From Raineya sp. (GTDB lineage Bacteria > Bacteroidota > Bacteroidia > Cytophagales > Thermonemataceae), in assembly GCA_025454915.1 (NCBI GenBank), contig JALONN010000018.1:1-64000 (forward strand): 64,000 nt of DNA, in the 5' to 3' direction. Below the pieces are notes generated by a model that was given only the letters and a program-made list of their open reading frames with translations, had not been told where the DNA came from and searched no databases. The position numbers were made by a program, and so were the translations under genes. The stretch's first letter is position 1. Every line of letters starts with the position of its first letter. Shown here piece after piece: positions 15,786-24,388 of this stretch.

Positions 15786-17132
15786 TTATTTCTCTAAAAA
15801 TTTATTTAAATCCTGTTGACTTTTGGAATCTAACATTTCTTGAACCATAGTGTGATTATTTTCTTCAAGATATTGTACCATTTTATATACCAGTTGTGGT
15901 TTTAAATCTTGTGATACATCTAACTTTTGTAATAAAGCATTAAGTTTTTTTGTTGCCGAAAAACTATCATGTTCAACTATATCAGGGTTTTTCGCCTCTA
16001 CTTTGTTTTCCTCAAGCAGAAATTGTTTACCTCCTTGATCTTCTAAAACTTTTTTTACTTCAACCTCCAGTTCTTTTTGTTTAACCTTTTCTAAGAATAT
16101 TCGGTTTCGATAAGCAATTTTATCTTGCACACCTTTATCTGGATGTTGAGCTTCATAACATAACTTTTTTATTTCACTTAATTCTTCTTCATTGAAGAGT
16201 GAAATGTGTTCATAAAGAAGTTTTTCATTTATACCAAAACTCACTAAAATTTGAACGATGTTTTTTATCTCTTGAGATGTTTTATCCCACCAAGATGATT
16301 CTTGTATTAATTGAGGAATACTCTCATTTTTATTTTTGAGGTGAAAAGTAATAAATTTGATTTTTTTTCTTCCACGCTTTGACTTTTCGTCTTCATGCTC
16401 TAATTCAAAATCAAATGCTAGAGAAGTATTTTCTAGTTCTTTTTGAACTGGAAGAACCACTCTTTGTAAAAAGTTATGATTGTTTTTATAAGTATCTTTA
16501 CAATTCAGTTGAGCTTTTAGTTGCTCAATGTCATCTTTTCGCCATCTGGAATTACTATCTTTAAATCTTGCTAATAAACTATAAAACGTCATAGAATAAC
16601 TAGAAGATAATCCTATATACTCTATTAAATTATAAGTTGTAAAATTAGAGCGTAAATTGTAGAGTTCATTACTCACACTCCTAGTAAAAGCAAAAACAAA
16701 AGAAGTTTCTTCTGAAGGGTTTTGTCCAATTGAAAATTTACACCTTTCCATGACATTAATTCCATCATACTCTCCTTTTTTTGGATCATCTTCAAATAGA
16801 ATTTTCATGTTTAATAACTCCTTGGTAATCTCTCTTAAATTATAGAACAACTTTCTTTTCCAAGCATTAAAGTCTCCTATTTCCACACTTTTTGTTTGTA
16901 GATACTTTTCAATAAAGTCCTGGACAGGAACTTTTATTGTAGAGGATAATACCTCATCTTTTTTGCTTTTGGGTTCTGGAACTGCTGAAATCAAATATGC
17001 CAGTAATCGTTTGGCGGGTAAAGAAATTGGAGAGTATGAAGCTTCAGTAACCTTATTACTGTGCTTAACATAACCTTTGGATATCGTTTCCAAAAAGTTT
17101 GTCGATCCACTGTTTTCATCTTCGTTAATCAT
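15786..17132 (-). CDS. rep: Plasmid replication initiator, Rep_3 type
   Basis: A 448-residue protein with the two winged-helix layout of Rep_3/RepB initiators. The first domain is about residues 15-150, opening with SKGYVKHSNKVTEASYS and LPAKRLLAYLISA. The second is about 155-275 (LIEYIGLSSSYSMTFYSLL, then WRKDDIEQLKAQLN). The C-terminal 170 residues are charged helices not typical of small Rep proteins. It binds iterons to open the origin and recruit host replication proteins. The iteron field lies just upstream, and a TAnnTTTG box plus TCTAACCC leader precede it. A displaced copy of its 3' end lies at 12756-12855. Confidence 0.92.
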   Translation of the reverse strand: MINEDENSGSTNFLETISKGYVKHSNKVTEASYSPISLPAKRLLAYLISAVPEPKSKKDEVLSSTIKVPVQDFIEKYLQTKSVEIGDFNAWKRKLFYNLREITKELLNMKILFEDDPKKGEYDGINVMERCKFSIGQNPSEETSFVFAFTRSVSNELYNLRSNFTTYNLIEYIGLSSSYSMTFYSLLARFKDSNSRWRKDDIEQLKAQLNCKDTYKNNHNFLQRVVLPVQKELENTSLAFDFELEHEDEKSKRGRKKIKFITFHLKNKNESIPQLIQESSWWDKTSQEIKNIVQILVSFGINEKLLYEHISLFNEEELSEIKKLCYEAQHPDKGVQDKIAYRNRIFLEKVKQKELEVEVKKVLEDQGGKQFLLEENKVEAKNPDIVEHDSFSATKKLNALLQKLDVSQDLKPQLVYKMVQYLEENNHTMVQEMLDSKSQQDLNKFLEK

Positions 17133-17151
17133 ATGAAATATAAATATAAAA

Positions 17152-17171
17152 GGGTTAGATATGCAAAGCTA
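17152..17171 (-). promoter_or_regulatory. -7 box and TCTAACCC leader of rep
   Basis: On the minus strand, TAGCTTTG (17164-17171, a perfect TAnnTTTG) is followed 4 nt later by TCTAACCC (17152-17159), then TTTTATATTTATATTTCAT and the rep ATG. The clearest case linking leader and transcript start. Confidence 0.75.
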
Positions 17172-17224
17172 AAAAAAATAAAACACAAATCGACCTGTGT
17201 TTTATTTTTTTTCTAAACACATTA

Positions 17225-18057
17225 TTTTGCACAAGTCTATACTCCATTGTTGCTTTATTCCTTAGGCGTTCCTAAATGTTGCATAATTAAATAAGGTGCT
17301 CCCATTTAATTTATTCAAAGATTTTTAATGGAAAACCTGAAAATATTTATGCACAAAGCGTTCCTAAATGTTGCTTAATTCCGAATTTTGCACAAGTCTA
17401 TACTCCATTGTTGCTTTATTCCTTAGGCGTTCCTAAATGTTGCATAATTCGAAAACATACTTTCATTTAATTTATTTGAATATTTTTATCAGAGAACTAA
17501 AAAAGAATTTTGCACAAATATATACCTAATGTTGCTTAATTCCGAATTTTGCACAAACATATACTCAGATGTTGCATAATTCAAAAAAAAGCGTTCCTAA
17601 ATGTTGCTTAATTCAAAAACATGCTTTTATTTAATTTATTTGAATGTTTTTATCGGAGAACTGAAAAAGAATTTTGCACAAACATATACCCTAATGTTGC
17701 TTAATTGCTAATTTTACACAAGTTTATACCCTGATGTTGCTTAATTCAAAAAAAAGCGTTCCTAAATGTTGCATAATTTCAAAATATGCCTTCATTTAAC
17801 TTATTCAAAGATTTTTATCGGAGAAGTGAAAAAGAATTTTGCACAAACATATACCTTAATGTTGCTTAATTACTAAAAGGTGGCTTTAAATAACAAATAA
17901 GACAATAAAGTTATCCACATTTTATCTTTTAAGCGTTCCTAAATGTTGCATAATCCGTTCCTAAATGTTGCATAATCCGTTCCCTAAATGTTGCTTTATT
18001 CCCCTAAAAGCGTTCCTAAATGTTGCATAATCCGTTCCTAAATGTTGCTTTATTATT
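17225..18057. other. oriV: Plasmid origin with two families of iterons
   Basis: Family A (GCGTTCCTAAATGTTGCATA, then ATT) has copies at 17266, 17358, 17427, 17591, 17756, 17933, 17956, 17978, 18010 and 18033. Family B (TTTTGCACAAACATATACC, ending ATGTTGCTTAATT) has copies at 17225, 17386, 17508, 17547, 17672, 17712 and 17837. Both share the core ATGTTGCWTWATT, so each carries the likely Rep-binding half. The left part repeats as a compound unit of about 165 bp that includes a TTTAATTTATT spacer (about 17300, 17460, 17625 and 17790). The last five A copies are nearly head-to-tail. Together with Rep and the DnaA box this defines the replication origin. Confidence 0.93.
17911..17919 (+). other. 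DnaA box, TTATCCACA
   Basis: A perfect match to the consensus DnaA box, between the two clusters of iterons. Host DnaA binding here would assist opening of the neighbouring AT-rich region. Confidence 0.8.
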
Positions 18058-18666
18058 GAAAATAATGTATAAGAAATAATCAATATGTATGATTTTATTT
18101 ATATTTTAACTTTTATTTACAAATTAGTTTAAAAATATATGTTTTTTTTTATCAATATTTTAAAGATAGTATTTAAATTTAGCTAAGATATTTAATATTA
18201 AAAAAATCATATTTATTTTTTTGTTTTTTTGTCCTTAGTATATATATTACAAGAGAAATATTACAAGAGAAATAATTTACAAAAGAAAAATTACAAGTTT
18301 TGTATAGACAAAATTCGATTTTTTTTTATTTTTGTTTTTGAATTTTTAAAATTGGTTGAGTGAGCTTCTCTCCTAATTTAATTCTTCTTGAGTAGTGTGA
18401 AAAGTTTCAAGCTTGGGAAAAGAAAAATACTCCAAGAGAATTTGTAGAAAAAACCGCACTTTGAAAATTAAAGTATATACAAAAATTATATCATTCCGTT
18501 TGGCTTAAATACACCCCGTATTTACTTGTTTTTTTTACCTTATTTAAGACTTTATATGTCTTTCCTTGTCTTTGGATATTAAAACAAAATAATTGATTTA
18601 AGATATGTTTAAAAAGTTGATATATATAACTTTTTAATAATAAAAAATATCTCTGATTATTTGAAT
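18058..18666. other. AT-rich region flanking the origin, no gene
   Basis: About 600 bp, extremely AT-rich in its first 300 bp, suitable as the DNA-unwinding element next to the iterons. Three copies of TTACAAGAGAAAT-like sequence lie at about 18246-18300, and an AAATACACCCCGTATTT dyad at about 18510. No open frame is supported. Confidence 0.55.
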
Positions 18667-18707
18667 ATATAATTTATTTTTATTATATTTGTATAAGATA
18701 GTTCAAT
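18667..18707 (+). promoter_or_regulatory. Dispersed promoter-like repeat, copy 3
   Basis: ATATAATTTATTTTTATTAT, then ATTTGTATAAGATAGTTCAA. The TATATTTG -7 box is intact. It ends 25 bp before the ATG of the 18733 gene. Confidence 0.65.
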
Positions 18708-18732
18708 TATTAAATTTAAAATTTTTATTTCT

Positions 18733-19701
18733 ATGATTTCATTTGAAGAAAGATTTGTTAAAATGCTTGAAAATGTTGTTTCAAGTGAAGACTTCCAAAA
18801 TGATAATATCTTGGATTCAGCCGAAAAAAACAGACTATTCAGTTTGTGCCTTTATTTCTACTATGCCCTATTTGCAAGGAAAAGTTGCACTATTTCAACA
18901 AGTGGAATTAGTAGCTCAAAAAAACTATTTAACATTTTAAACTTACCATTTGATGCTGAAATAGGCTATTACAAAAAAGATTTTTCAAGAAATTATAGAA
19001 AAGCTACTTGGTTTGGTGGTGATTTGGACACATACGAAAACAGAAAAAACGATTATTTGTATTACATTGATTTAGACCAAAATGGTTTAAGACAATTTCG
19101 TATAGATAACTTTATCAGTTTAAGTATTTTTGGTATCAAGGAAGATTTATGGAATAATGCGATTGCTAAGAAATGGTACACTTCTAAAGAAAACCAAGAA
19201 AATGAGTATTTAGAAGAGTTTAGAGAACTTTCTGACAGATATTTACAATATGCGTCTTTATTCAAAGATTTAGAACCCCTTTTCCCAGTTGTGCAGATTA
19301 TGACAAAATTATTGGAAGATGAGCCCATTGAATTATTTTGGGTTAGAGTTGGAAGCCAAAAAGAAGAAACAAGTAATCAAGTAATGGACAATGAAATGAA
19401 AGGATTGATAAAAGCTTTTCGTTCTTTCGAAAGTAATGTTTCAGAAACAAAGTTACTTACCAAGCCTGAATTGTTATTTTATCTACATAAAGCAGATTTT
19501 GAAAGACATTATCAAAATGGTAGAATATTATTCGTAGATTCAGTGAACCCTTTTGAAGAAGATTTATCTTTACTTGACTACAAACGAGTAATAAGTAAAT
19601 CCCAAAACAGGATAATTTGGGATAAGGACATTCAGGGAAGAATGCAAGAATATAAGCAAAGCATCTTATCAAATATACAAAGAAAGCAATTAGTGGCTTA
19701 G
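18733..19701 (+). CDS. Hypothetical protein (322 aa)
   Basis: A 322-residue soluble-looking protein with no signal peptide or transmembrane segment, predominantly helical and rich in aromatic residues (FSLCLYFYYALFA; a WFGGDLDTYENRK stretch near 98). No family is recognised. It has its own promoter repeat and terminator, and lies between the origin and the CBASS-like genes, so it may be a plasmid accessory or defence gene. Codon use and base composition match its neighbours. Confidence 0.7.
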   Translation: MISFEERFVKMLENVVSSEDFQNDNILDSAEKNRLFSLCLYFYYALFARKSCTISTSGISSSKKLFNILNLPFDAEIGYYKKDFSRNYRKATWFGGDLDTYENRKNDYLYYIDLDQNGLRQFRIDNFISLSIFGIKEDLWNNAIAKKWYTSKENQENEYLEEFRELSDRYLQYASLFKDLEPLFPVVQIMTKLLEDEPIELFWVRVGSQKEETSNQVMDNEMKGLIKAFRSFESNVSETKLLTKPELLFYLHKADFERHYQNGRILFVDSVNPFEEDLSLLDYKRVISKSQNRIIWDKDIQGRMQEYKQSILSNIQRKQLVA

Positions 19702-19725
19702 AATATAGGAAATAATATAAAACTT

Positions 19726-19753
19726 GCCTCTGATTCTTTCAGAGGCTTTTTTG
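19726..19753 (+). terminator. Intrinsic terminator
   Basis: GCCTCTGA-TTCTT-TCAGAGGC followed by TTTTTT. Confidence 0.9.
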
Positions 19754-19886
19754 TGAAAAAATAATTTACTACTCTCAAATTTTACGGAGTAATGCTTAAC
19801 TTTGCTAGTTTAATAATTGTTAATTCATTCAGTAAAGAATTAGAGTATAAAATGTAATAATTTATAATCAGTAATATTAATTTAAA

Positions 19887-20771
19887 ATGGCAAAGAAAAC
19901 TATCATCGAAGGTTTTGAAACCTTTTTAGCAAGATTGGAGCCTCTTCAAACAGAATACTTAAAAGGAGCATCTCATAAAACTTCTGTGAAAAATTGTTTA
20001 AGAAATGCATTTGAATGTTCAAACCTCTTTGAAACAGGATCATTTGGAAACCATACGGGAGTTCGACATTGGAGTGATAGTGATTTTTTTGCTGTGATTC
20101 CTAAAGAATATATTTCTGCAAATTCATCTAAGATGTTGACTAAAATCAAAGAAGCTGTTCAACTAACTTTTTCAACGACATTTGGTATTAAAGTTGACTG
20201 CCCATCTGTTCAAATACCATTTGGAATATACCAATCTGAATTTATGGAGATAACACCTTGCTTTTTTTATGAAAAAAGAGAAACAACCCAAGGAAATTTT
20301 GATGCTTATGGAATTCCTAATGGTAACGGTGGATGGATATATGCAAGTCCTGGAGCACACAATGCTTATGTTAAACAGCAAGATAATAGGCTAAATAAGA
20401 AATTAAAAAAACTTATTCAACTAGTAAAGGCTTGGAAATTTTATAATAATGTCCCCCTTACCTCTTTTTACTTAGAACTGAGATGTACTAAATGGGCAGA
20501 AGGAAAACAAGAAATAGTCTATGATGAAGATATATATAAATTCCTTAAATATTTAGAAGACATCAAACTTGCAAGTATTCGAGATCCTATGGGAATATCA
20601 GGGTTAATAGATGCTTGCAAAACTAATACAAAAAAAAATGATGCTCTTTCCAAACTAAGCACAGCTGTGACTCGATCAAGAAAAGCATGTATAGACAATA
20701 TTCTGGACAGAGTAGATAACAGTTTTGAATGGTGGAATAAATTTTTTAATGATCAATTTCCTAAAAGATAA
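19887..20771 (+). CDS. CD-NTase (SMODS nucleotidyltransferase) of a CBASS-like unit
   Basis: A 294-residue cGAS/DncV-like nucleotidyltransferase. The GS motif is at residues 51-52 (ETGSFGNHT), with catalytic acids D64 and D66 (HWSDSDFFAV) and a third acid at about D104 (IKVDCPSVQI). The C-terminal helical domain contains the usual basic K/R positions. Enzymes of this family make cyclic di- or trinucleotides or linear oligonucleotides when phage infection is sensed, which activate a partner effector. The effector here is the S-4TM gene 12 bp downstream. No Cap2/Cap3 or HORMA/TRIP13 genes are present, so this would be a minimal (type I-like) CBASS. The nucleotide product cannot be inferred. Confidence 0.87.
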   Translation: MAKKTIIEGFETFLARLEPLQTEYLKGASHKTSVKNCLRNAFECSNLFETGSFGNHTGVRHWSDSDFFAVIPKEYISANSSKMLTKIKEAVQLTFSTTFGIKVDCPSVQIPFGIYQSEFMEITPCFFYEKRETTQGNFDAYGIPNGNGGWIYASPGAHNAYVKQQDNRLNKKLKKLIQLVKAWKFYNNVPLTSFYLELRCTKWAEGKQEIVYDEDIYKFLKYLEDIKLASIRDPMGISGLIDACKTNTKKNDALSKLSTAVTRSRKACIDNILDRVDNSFEWWNKFFNDQFPKR

Positions 20772-20783
20772 ATAATAAAAATC

Positions 20784-21716
20784 ATGAGTATAGGAGAAAA
20801 TATTTTAGAACGAGAAAACTTGCCTGAGAATATCCAAAAGCTTTCTGCACAAAGAGAAATTTATACAAGGGCAAAAAATATATTGTTAGTTCAATTAATT
20901 ATAACCGTACCTATTATTCTCGTTTTATCTGTTTTTAAAATATTATTAGAATCAATTTTTAAATTTGATATTGAATGGCTTATAGCTACTTATGCATTAA
21001 TTCTGTTGATAGTAGATAATTTTATGATTATTAATAAGATTAAATTTTTTAAAGAAAAAGCAGCTGGTATTCAAGAACTTTTTGATTGTGAGGTATTGGC
21101 TATTAGTTGGAATAAAATCTTGATTATAGAAAAACCTGAAATTACTGATATAGTGGAATATGATAAGCTACATCAGGCAAGAAGAGTGCAAGGTGATTTC
21201 GCTAATTGGTATGCTAAAGATATTAAAAATGTTCCTGATGAAATGGCTAAAATATTTTGTCAAAACGAAAATATAACTTATGATTCAAGAGTTAGAAAAA
21301 AAATTATGGACTGGATTAAATATATTTCTCTGGTCACACTTATTCTTTTAATTTTAATTGCCAGTATTGGCGATTTATCATTTAGAAAATTCATTCTTAA
21401 TGTTGCCATTCCATTTTTACCTGTGCTAGGAATTTCTGTCAAGTGGTATTATGAACAAAAGAACTCTATTAAAAATTTAAAAGAAATTAGATCTATTCAA
21501 GATAGTATTTGGGAAAATTTTAAATTAACAAAAGAAATTCCTAATGATATTATTACACGTCAAATACAAGATAGAATCTATCTCCATCGAAAAACATGTG
21601 CTTTAATACCAGACTTTGTTTATAATAAAATGAGAAATAATCAAGAAGAACAAATGGTATTTTCTATTCAACACTATGTTAAAGAGTATAAAAAAATCTT
21701 GCAGAAAACTATTTAA
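20784..21716 (+). CDS. S-4TM family membrane effector of the CBASS-like unit
   Basis: A 310-residue protein with two pairs of transmembrane helices (about 34-56, 65-86, 176-196 and 203-222) enclosing a soluble segment (about 90-172), plus a C-terminal cytosolic tail. This is the layout of S-4TM putative pore-forming effectors found beside SMODS nucleotidyltransferases. The family is thought to bind the signal nucleotide and disrupt the inner membrane, causing abortive infection. It starts 12 bp after the CD-NTase stop with no promoter between, so the two form an operon. Identification is by architecture and neighbour. Confidence 0.82.
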   Translation: MSIGENILERENLPENIQKLSAQREIYTRAKNILLVQLIITVPIILVLSVFKILLESIFKFDIEWLIATYALILLIVDNFMIINKIKFFKEKAAGIQELFDCEVLAISWNKILIIEKPEITDIVEYDKLHQARRVQGDFANWYAKDIKNVPDEMAKIFCQNENITYDSRVRKKIMDWIKYISLVTLILLILIASIGDLSFRKFILNVAIPFLPVLGISVKWYYEQKNSIKNLKEIRSIQDSIWENFKLTKEIPNDIITRQIQDRIYLHRKTCALIPDFVYNKMRNNQEEQMVFSIQHYVKEYKKILQKTI

Positions 21717-21950
21717 TTCTTAAAAATAATAATAAATTTGAAAAAAATGGGGCGGTTCAACGTCCTTATGGTGAGGGATAAAACCACTCACTAAACCAAA
21801 TAAAAGGTAGTTTCCTAAAAAATTGGTAGTTTGAACATTATCTATTCTAAGGCGGTAATAATTAAAATTGTTTAAAACGACTAGTTTTAAACAACAGACG
21901 CATCTACCTACCTAAAATTATTTATTTATCAAATCTAACCCCAATTTTTT
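21717..21950. promoter_or_regulatory. Intergenic region with perfect dyad, candidate centromere or operator
   Basis: It contains GTTTAAAAC-GACTA-GTTTTAAAC (21870-21892), a perfect 9-bp inverted repeat, and a TCTAACCC leader variant (21934-21941) just before the ATG at 21951. Its position ahead of the par genes makes it a possible ParB binding site or par promoter operator. Only one copy was seen, so it is not a typical centromere array. Confidence 0.45.
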
Positions 21951-22445
21951 ATGACAAGTTCTCTTAATTTCCTAAACCTCCTAGCGAGTGCAAAAAAGTT
22001 TTTTAAATCTTTTTTTGTACCATTAAATCAAAGGCCAAAAATTTCTGAAGAAGAAAGAACAGAAATGTTTAAAGTTCTAAGCCACATGCACCACCTTTAT
22101 ATTTTTCCAAATTTTGAAGAAAAAATCAACACTCTGGAAATGAAATCCTACTGTAAGTCATTGATAATCGAAATGATTAGCAAATTCAAGTGTGATGAAC
22201 GTGTAAAATACATCTGTGAAACACTTAATATTTCACGTGTCTATCAAAAATCAGATTTGCTTAAAATTTTAAAAAACTTGAATCCTAGTGATATCAATTA
22301 TGCTCTTGTTTTTAGAGTGCCCTATGTGATTATACAAGAAAATTGTTGGATTTCAAATTTGAAGGATTTTAGGGATATAGAATCAAAATTTGAACCTTTC
22401 TTTGAAGCACAAATAAAGCAATATGTTGAATACAAAGAAAATTAG
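21951..22445 (+). CDS. Hypothetical protein upstream of parA (164 aa)
   Basis: A 164-residue helical protein without signal peptide. It begins with an amphipathic stretch (LNFLNLLASAKKFFKSFF) that could touch the membrane, followed by a charged helical body. No domain is recognised. It sits between the CBASS-like operon and parA, with its own TCTAACCC leader and terminator, so it is not clearly part of either. The start is fixed by the leader. Confidence 0.6.
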   Translation: MTSSLNFLNLLASAKKFFKSFFVPLNQRPKISEEERTEMFKVLSHMHHLYIFPNFEEKINTLEMKSYCKSLIIEMISKFKCDERVKYICETLNISRVYQKSDLLKILKNLNPSDINYALVFRVPYVIIQENCWISNLKDFRDIESKFEPFFEAQIKQYVEYKEN

Positions 22446-22455
22446 TCACTTAACT

Positions 22456-22480
22456 AAGCCACTCAAACAAGTGGTTTTTT
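22456..22480 (+). terminator. Intrinsic terminator
   Basis: CCACT-CAAACA-AGTGG followed by TTTTTT; a short stem, moderately convincing. Confidence 0.6.
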
Positions 22481-22518
22481 ATTTCACATAAATTTTCTAA
22501 TTTTCGCAAAAAATATAT

Positions 22519-23268
22519 ATGACACAAATTATTGCAATGGCAAACCATAAGGGGGGAGTTGGAAAAACTACGACCACTGCCAATCTTGGTAAAGCACTTT
22601 CCTTAAAAGGAAAAAAAACACTCGTTATAGATATAGATGCTCAGGCTAATTTATCACAAGGATTAGGTTTTGAGGATGTATCTGGAAATATTTATGAGGT
22701 ACTCTGTGAGAATAAAGCACCCAATCTTATTCATGTTGGGGATAACTTTGATCTTCTTCCTGGTAGCCTAGATCTTGCAAAAGCGGATGTCACTCTACAA
22801 GCGGAAGGTTTTGGAGGTTATATTAAACTAAAGAAAAAAGTATCTCAAGTAATTAAAAATTATGATTATGTCCTTATAGATTGCCCTCCAAGTTTAGGCA
22901 TTCTGACTACTAATGCTCTTGCTTTGGCAACCAGTATGCTTGTTACTACTGAAGCTGAATTTTATAGTCTAAAAGGACTTCAAACAATCATTGAGTTATT
23001 TGAGACAACAGTAGAAGACTTGAATCCAAATTTGAATTTTATGGGCATTGTTTTAACAAAAATCAATAGTACAAACCTGAAAAAAGATATAATGGAAGTA
23101 ATTCAGGAAAGATATAAAGACAAAGTTTTTAAAACGACTATTAGAAACAATATCAAACTTGCTGAAGCAGCTGCCAGTAGAACAGACATATTCACTTATG
23201 ATTCTGAATCGAATGGAGCAGAAGATTACAGAAACCTTGCAGATGAAATATTAAAGAAAAATGGCTAA
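22519..23268 (+). CDS. parA: ParA partition ATPase
   Basis: A 249-residue ParA/Soj-type ATPase without an N-terminal DNA-binding extension. The deviant Walker A motif is at residues 10-18 (KGGVGKTTT), Walker A' at IDIDAQANLSQGLG, and Walker B at VLIDCPPSLGI. It binds DNA nonspecifically and moves plasmid copies apart together with its ParB. It overlaps the parB gene by 8 bp, the classic coupled layout. A second ParA-type ATPase lies at 49353, but this pair, close to the origin, is the best candidate for plasmid partition. Confidence 0.95.
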   Translation: MTQIIAMANHKGGVGKTTTTANLGKALSLKGKKTLVIDIDAQANLSQGLGFEDVSGNIYEVLCENKAPNLIHVGDNFDLLPGSLDLAKADVTLQAEGFGGYIKLKKKVSQVIKNYDYVLIDCPPSLGILTTNALALATSMLVTTEAEFYSLKGLQTIIELFETTVEDLNPNLNFMGIVLTKINSTNLKKDIMEVIQERYKDKVFKTTIRNNIKLAEAAASRTDIFTYDSESNGAEDYRNLADEILKKNG

Positions 23269-24097
23269 GAAAGGAACATTTAAAAATTTTTTTGAGCATC
23301 AACCCAAAGGAGATGATGCATTAGAGGTAGTTATCTATCAGGAGCTACAAGCATTAATACCCCCACTTACAACAGAAGAACTTGTTGGGCTTGAGCAAAG
23401 TATTTTATTAGAAGGTTGTCGAGAGCCGTTAACAGTTTGGAAGAATGGAGAAGAATTGATTTTAGTGGACGGACATAATCGTTATGGTATTTGTAAAAAG
23501 CATAATTTACATTACAAGACTTTTGAAAAAGAATTCTCAGATCTTGATGCTGTCAAAGATTGGATGATTTCTAATCAATTGGGACGAAGAAACCTTAGTG
23601 AATTACAGAAGTCCTATTTAAGAGGGTTACAGTACAATCGTGAGAAAAAAGGGCTTGGAGGTGATAGAAAGGGCGAAAAATCAAAAGGACATTTTGACCT
23701 TTTGACCACAGCGGAAAAATTAGCTGAAGAACATAAAGTTTCTGAAAAAACTATCAAACGCGATGAAAAATTTGCCATTGGGCTAGATAAACTTACAGAT
23801 GGAAATAAGGAACTTAAAGATAAAATCTTGAATAAAGAAATTAAAATTCCTCAAAGTATCATTCAAGAAGCTTCTACCTGGGAAAAGAAAAAGATTGATA
23901 AAGCCAAGAAAGCTATTGAGGCTGGAAATATAGATAAGTTGATAGGAGAACTTAAAAATGTTGATAAAAAAATCGAAGAACTCAAAGAACTAGAAAATAA
24001 AAGAGAACAAATTGTGAAAGCTATTTTTGATTCCCTCAAAGATGCAAGTATAGAAGACCTCAATTCAGTTTTAAAAATCCTTAAAATTAAGATATAG
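23261..24097 (+). CDS. parB: ParB-like partition protein
   Basis: A 278-residue ParB/Srx-fold protein. The N-terminal nuclease-like domain includes LLEGCREPLTVWKNGEELIL and VDGHNRYGICKKH (about 45-85). A central helix-turn-helix is present (TAEKLAEEHKVSEKTIKRDE, about 146-165), and the C-terminal third is a long coiled coil probably used for dimerisation. The canonical GERRxxA box is replaced by DGHNRYG, as in many plasmid ParB relatives. It is translated from within the end of parA (8-bp overlap). A paralogue with the same domain order is encoded at 43956. Confidence 0.88.
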   Translation: MAKKGTFKNFFEHQPKGDDALEVVIYQELQALIPPLTTEELVGLEQSILLEGCREPLTVWKNGEELILVDGHNRYGICKKHNLHYKTFEKEFSDLDAVKDWMISNQLGRRNLSELQKSYLRGLQYNREKKGLGGDRKGEKSKGHFDLLTTAEKLAEEHKVSEKTIKRDEKFAIGLDKLTDGNKELKDKILNKEIKIPQSIIQEASTWEKKKIDKAKKAIEAGNIDKLIGELKNVDKKIEELKELENKREQIVKAIFDSLKDASIEDLNSVLKILKIKI

Positions 24098-24102
24098 TTA
24101 CC

Positions 24103-24130
24103 AAAAAAGCTGTTTATAACAGCTTTTTTT
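24103..24130 (+). terminator. Intrinsic terminator
   Basis: AAAAAAGCTGTT-TAT-AACAGCTTTTTTT directly after parB. Confidence 0.92.
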
Positions 24131-24148
24131 ATGTCTTATTACTTGTAT

Positions 24149-24190
24149 ATATAATTTATTTTTACTAAATTTAAGGTAGATAGTTTAATT
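24149..24190 (+). promoter_or_regulatory. Dispersed promoter-like repeat, copy 4 (diverged)
   Basis: ATATAATTTATTTTTACTAA, then ATTTAAGGTAGATAGTTTAA. The TATATTTG box is altered (TAAATTTA). It lies 18 bp before a broken small gene, so promoter and gene may be decaying together. Confidence 0.5.
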
Positions 24191-24208
24191 ATTATATACT
24201 TTATTTTT

Positions 24209-24388
24209 ATGAAAAAATGATAATTCCTTGTTTACAAATCCTTATTATTTTAGGACTTGTAGCTCCAGAGATATTAAATTATCTTTTTGCTTATAGGTGT
24301 TGCTTTGTTTGGAATGCTTGTGGTAGTAGGTGTTTACAATATTCTTTCTTTACTTGTTACTCCTTTTAAAGCTAAACAAAGCAAATAA
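24209..24388 (+). pseudogene. Small two-helix membrane protein with two indels
   Basis: The frame from ATG 24209 stops after MKK. If one A is added to the A-run at 24212-24217 and one T removed from the run at about 24283, a continuous 59-residue protein appears, with hydrophobic segments IIPCLQILIILGLVAPEI and LIGVALFGMLVVVGVYNILS and a basic tail FKAKQSK. Its stop overlaps the ATG of the 24388 gene (TAATG), which argues for a real operon. Both changes are in homopolymers. Family not recognised. Confidence 0.5.
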
